34,990 bases of DNA from contig JAATEW010000200.1 in NCBI GenBank assembly GCA_015655535.1, positions 1-34,990 on the forward strand, given 5' to 3'. Within the stretch, counting starts at the first letter, position 1. Each line of letters opens with the position of its first letter. Positions 32,347 to 34,990 of this stretch are shown here, one piece after another. Made by a program: the position numbers and the translations under genes. Source of the stretch: Hyphomicrobiales bacterium (GTDB lineage: Bacteria > Pseudomonadota > Alphaproteobacteria > Rhizobiales > Beijerinckiaceae). A model generated the notes under the pieces. It was not told the origin of the DNA. It did no database searches and saw nothing but the letters and a program-made list of their open reading frames with translations.

Positions 32347-34299
32347 CTATGGCGTCTCGCTCGCATGCCGCTGCGCGGTGTCTTCCAGACCTGCGACGCC
32401 GTCGAGAAATTTAAAGAGCGGCCCTTTTACCGAGCGGCTCCGGTAATGCGATTGGTCCGAATAGAGCGAATCCTGATTTTCATCGAGCAGGGCGCAGCGG
32501 CGCTCGTCGCAAAGATAGTCGAATGGATCGACAAGGTTGGCGCCGGTCGTCTCTGCCAGCCAAGTCAACCGGGGTTTGATTTTGAGAAGTTCCTTTTCGA
32601 ACGCGACGCGATCTTCATATTCGATATCCTGCGTCGAATAGCCGAAGAACTTTCTGCGCAGAAGCTCCTGAGGCATATCAAGTTCGGGCACGGGCGTCGA
32701 CGAAAGGATGACGACCTTCACGCCGCGCCTTGTCAAGGCAATCAGGCGCTCGCTCAGGGAGGTAAAGGTCTGATCGAGATTTGGAACATTCTGGATATAA
32801 CTCCAGCGCGAGACCAGCACGACGCGGCTATAATTGCCGGCCTCTACGAAATCGAACGCTTTCGTCATGAACTCCCCGCACGGCAGATCGCTCGCCAAGG
32901 TTGGCCCGATGCCTGGCACCGGCGCGCATCCATGCGCGGCCAGGAAGGTGAAGGAGGTCTTGTATTTCTGCGCCAAAGCTTCGGTGAAGTGAGCGTAAAT
33001 CTGCATGGTTTGCGAGTCGCCGATAAATATGACACCGCCGTCGCCTTGACCGACGCGGCACGGTCTCACCTTCCCGTCGTCGCTCAGGCCATCGCAATTG
33101 CCGGGAAAAGCGAAATCGGTTGTAGCCTGCGTAAAGACATCGATGGAACGCGTTCCCCCCGCCATCCGATTGACCATTCCGTCATCCGCGGAAACGGTGA
33201 TGTTGGCCCCGAGCACGAGCAGGAAGACGCCGACCGCTGTAAGCGCCCGCGCGGGTGCGGGCCACTCCGATGCCTGGTTTTTCCAAAGATTTTGGAACAT
33301 CGTCACGAGATAGCCGCCAAACCCGATGAGGCTTGCGAGTATGACGAGTTCGCAAATGACTTTGAGCGGCGTCGTATGATTATAGCCCAGATAATAGGCG
33401 GCGACGGCGACCGGCCAATGCCAAAGATAGATCGAGTAGGACCATTCGCCCAAAAGATTGCAGACCGGATTCCGAAAAAGCCTTATTTCGGTTTGCCGCG
33501 CGGCGATGACGAGGCACGTTCCCAGAACCGGAACGGCGGCCCAATAATAGGGCCAAGGAGTCGCTTCATTGTAGATGAAGATCGGGGCGACGATCAGCGC
33601 GAGGCCCATGGCCAGGAGCGCGTAGGAAATCCTTTTGTCGCGGGTGCTCTCATCGTTGAATTGCAGAGCGACGATGCCGCCGGCCAGCAGTTCCCAGCCT
33701 CTGAAGGGCAAGAGATAGAATGTCGACGTCGGGAAGCTTTTCGAGAAAGCGACCGAGGCCGCGAATGATGCGAGCGCGAGCACCCAGATCGTGATGAGCT
33801 GCCATCGCCGTGCTTTCACGAAGCGATAGAGGGCCAGCATGATGATCGGATAGATGATGTAGAATTGCCATTCGACGGAAAGGCTCCACGTGTGCAGCAG
33901 CCATTTCGTATAGGCCGAGGGAAGAAAATATCCCGTGCCTTGCCAGAACTGGATGTTCGAATAGAAAAGAAGCGATGAGATCCCGGAGGACGCGAGTTTC
34001 TCGTAATTATACGGATCGATGAAAAAATAACCGAAAACCAGCAGCGCTAAAATCAAGCCGACGAGCGGCGGGACGATGCGTCTTGCGCGGTCCCCGTAGA
34101 AGCCGAAGACGCTGAAGACGCCTTTCTCCAATCTGCGGGTGATGATCGCGGTCATCAGATAGCCGGAGATGACGAAGAAAATATCGACGCCGACAAAACC
34201 GCCGCGGAAAATACCAACCTTATAGTGAAAGAGAACGACCGCGAGAACAGCAACGGCCCGCAGCGCATTGATGTCGTGTCGAAATTGAAGTGAACGCAT
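32347..34299 (-). CDS. Membrane acyltransferase with C-terminal SGNH domain (OafB-like), copy 1 of a tandem pair
   Basis: A 650-residue protein colinear with its downstream neighbour across the whole length. Shared landmarks are H25 in LFHYK, DIFFVISGYLMT, DRARRIVPPL, TKWLLHTWSLSVEWQFY and SYSIYLWHWP. SGNH block I is FIGDSQ (S429), and the D615/H618 pair is in SDQSHY. The loop after the last helix and the SGNH domain diverge most, which suggests different acceptor glycans or positions. It would be the first gene of an acyltransferase-acyltransferase-methyltransferase run. There is no clear ribosome site at ATG 34299. The acetyl donor and acceptor are inferred from the family only. Confidence 0.92.
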   Translation of the reverse strand: MRSLQFRHDINALRAVAVLAVVLFHYKVGIFRGGFVGVDIFFVISGYLMTAIITRRLEKGVFSVFGFYGDRARRIVPPLVGLILALLVFGYFFIDPYNYEKLASSGISSLLFYSNIQFWQGTGYFLPSAYTKWLLHTWSLSVEWQFYIIYPIIMLALYRFVKARRWQLITIWVLALASFAASVAFSKSFPTSTFYLLPFRGWELLAGGIVALQFNDESTRDKRISYALLAMGLALIVAPIFIYNEATPWPYYWAAVPVLGTCLVIAARQTEIRLFRNPVCNLLGEWSYSIYLWHWPVAVAAYYLGYNHTTPLKVICELVILASLIGFGGYLVTMFQNLWKNQASEWPAPARALTAVGVFLLVLGANITVSADDGMVNRMAGGTRSIDVFTQATTDFAFPGNCDGLSDDGKVRPCRVGQGDGGVIFIGDSQTMQIYAHFTEALAQKYKTSFTFLAAHGCAPVPGIGPTLASDLPCGEFMTKAFDFVEAGNYSRVVLVSRWSYIQNVPNLDQTFTSLSERLIALTRRGVKVVILSSTPVPELDMPQELLRRKFFGYSTQDIEYEDRVAFEKELLKIKPRLTWLAETTGANLVDPFDYLCDERRCALLDENQDSLYSDQSHYRSRSVKGPLFKFLDGVAGLEDTAQRHASETP

Positions 34300-34410
34300 A
34301 TAAGGAATATCCAGGCGAATGGGCCGTAGCCGGCCACCGCTATTCTAAACGGCTTTATGGCGCAACCGAGCCCACCGAGGCGCGGGCATTCAAATCTATT
34401 GGCGCCGGAG

Positions 34411-34794
34411 CTATTTCTGCTTGCTGATTTTCGCGGATGTCGCCGCGGGCAGGATGTCTTGGACGCGCTCCGGCGGGCGGCCCAACACCGCTTTGCCGTC
34501 GATCTCGACGATCGGCCGCTCGATCAGGACCGGATGGGCGAGCATCGCCTCGATCGCTTGCGCATCCGTCGTATCCGGGGCATCGAGCCCGAGTTCCTTG
34601 TAGAGCTTTTCCTTCTTGCGCAGCAGCGCGCGGGGTTTAAGGCCGGCCAATCGTGCAAGCTCGGTGAGCTTCGTCTTGGATGGCGGGTCTTTCAGATATT
34701 CGATGATCTTCGGTTCGAGCCCGGCCTCGCGGAGAAGAGCCAAGGCCTTGCGCGAGGTGACGCATTTCGGATTGTGATAGATCGTGACGCTCAT
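34411..34794 (-). CDS. ArsC-family arsenate reductase (glutaredoxin/Spx-like fold)
   Basis: A 127-residue protein of the ArsC/Spx thioredoxin-fold family. The reactive cysteine is C11 in YHNPKCVTSRKAL, and the family body follows: IIEYLKDPPSKTKLTELARL, LLRKKEKLYKELGLD, MLAHPVLIERPIVEID and a C-terminal GRPPERVQDILP. The arginine of IERPIV corresponds to an oxyanion-binding residue. The usual glycine after the cysteine (CGTSR) is valine here, and the protein has an extra Lys-rich tail. No arsenic operon genes are visible beside it, so its role may be arsenate reduction with glutaredoxin or an uncharacterised thiol function. No ribosome site is evident before the ATG. Confidence 0.85.
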   Translation of the reverse strand: MSVTIYHNPKCVTSRKALALLREAGLEPKIIEYLKDPPSKTKLTELARLAGLKPRALLRKKEKLYKELGLDAPDTTDAQAIEAMLAHPVLIERPIVEIDGKAVLGRPPERVQDILPAATSAKISKQK

Positions 34795-34850
34795 GCGCGG
34801 ATGTTAATCTATTTTCGCGCGCCGAGGGAATAGACACTATCAAAGATAAA

Positions 34851-34890
34851 GAGCGCCGCTTTGGCGGCGCTCAAATCAAAGGGGGAGCAT
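34851..34890 (-). terminator. Terminator for a minus-strand gene beyond the right edge
   Basis: GAGCGCCGC (34851-34859) pairs perfectly with GCGGCGCTC (34864-34872) over TTTG. Read on the minus strand it is followed by the T-rich TTTATCTTTGATAG. A minus-strand gene coming from outside the window is therefore expected to end here; a frame ending Gly-Gly-Asn-Gln-Ser-stop at 34973 would fit but is too short to call. Confidence 0.7.
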
Positions 34891-34926
34891 GTCGGAAAAG
34901 GCGAACAGCTTTCCGGGACATGCTCC
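34884..34926. repeat. Intergenic palindrome GGAGCATGTC/GACATGCTCC
   Basis: GGAGCATGTCGGAAA (34884-34898) pairs with TTTCCGGGACATGCTCC (34910-34926), a 15-base-pair stem with a two-base bulge and an 11-base loop. The GGAGCATGTC/GACATGCTCC ends are common in rhizobial intergenic repeats. A further small stem, AAGCGGG with CCCGCTT, lies at about 34949-34969. Confidence 0.6.
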
Positions 34927-34990
34927 AGGTCTATCCTGGCCTGGGAGGAAAGCGGGACGTTGCCCGCTTGTGTCAGGATTGGTTGCCGCC

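Noticed and set aside
32170..33768. 532-codon open frame antisense to the first acyltransferase
   Set aside because: Shadow of a conserved membrane protein; no start signal and no recognised family.
34973..34990. C-terminal end of a minus-strand gene (Gly-Gly-Asn-Gln-Ser-stop)
   Set aside because: Plausible given the terminator to its left, but five codons are not enough to call a gene.

Overview
This GC-rich window looks like chromosome from an alphaproteobacterium of the Hyphomicrobiales (Rhizobiales). The gene content and the intergenic palindromes resemble Beijerinckiaceae-type genomes (Methylocella, Methylocapsa, Beijerinckia), but family level is an inference. The supporting markers are a DUF952-pyrD pair, a TIGR02186-TauE pair, a PodJ-like polarity protein, DUF6460, the four-part ligase-associated DNA repair set, and several classes of rhizobial-type intergenic palindromes.

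Layout. Positions 1-7049 hold the ligase-associated repair module in two divergent arms. An ATP-dependent ligase (cut by the window edge) and its MBL-fold exonuclease lie on the minus strand. A TPR-methyltransferase, an Lhr-type DEXH helicase and the phosphoesterase PdeM lie on the plus strand and overlap one another. Two small exported proteins sit between the arms. Positions 7186-12480 (minus) carry the TIGR02186 protein, a TauE/SafE anion exporter and a roughly 1,180-residue PodJ-like Sel1-repeat protein. Positions 12856-15456 (plus) carry a MerR regulator followed by a DmdC-like acyl-CoA dehydrogenase. Positions 15628-20877 hold a sodium:solute symporter, a DUF6460 membrane protein, a MATE exporter, pyrD and a DUF952 gene. 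Positions 20880-21466 are a HigB/HigA-type toxin-antitoxin pair.

glmM (minus) then faces away from a cpoB-tilS-ftsH run (plus). The roughly 390-base gap between them carries what looks like the 3' end of a tRNA. ftsH ends at a strong terminator and is followed by a Phd/VapC toxin-antitoxin pair and a cluster of hairpins. Positions 28681-34299 (minus) hold a second, longer TPR-methyltransferase and two tandem paralogous membrane acyltransferases with SGNH domains, probably for surface glycan acylation. An ArsC-family reductase and a terminator close the window.

No wholly new system is evident. The best leads are the TPR-methyltransferase wired into the Lhr/PdeM operon, two toxin-antitoxin promoters that appear to drive leaderless mRNAs, a 116-base three-hairpin element that ends exactly on a stop codon, and the tandem acyltransferases beside a second TPR-methyltransferase. 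Copy numbers, homology and promoter activity could not be computed here.
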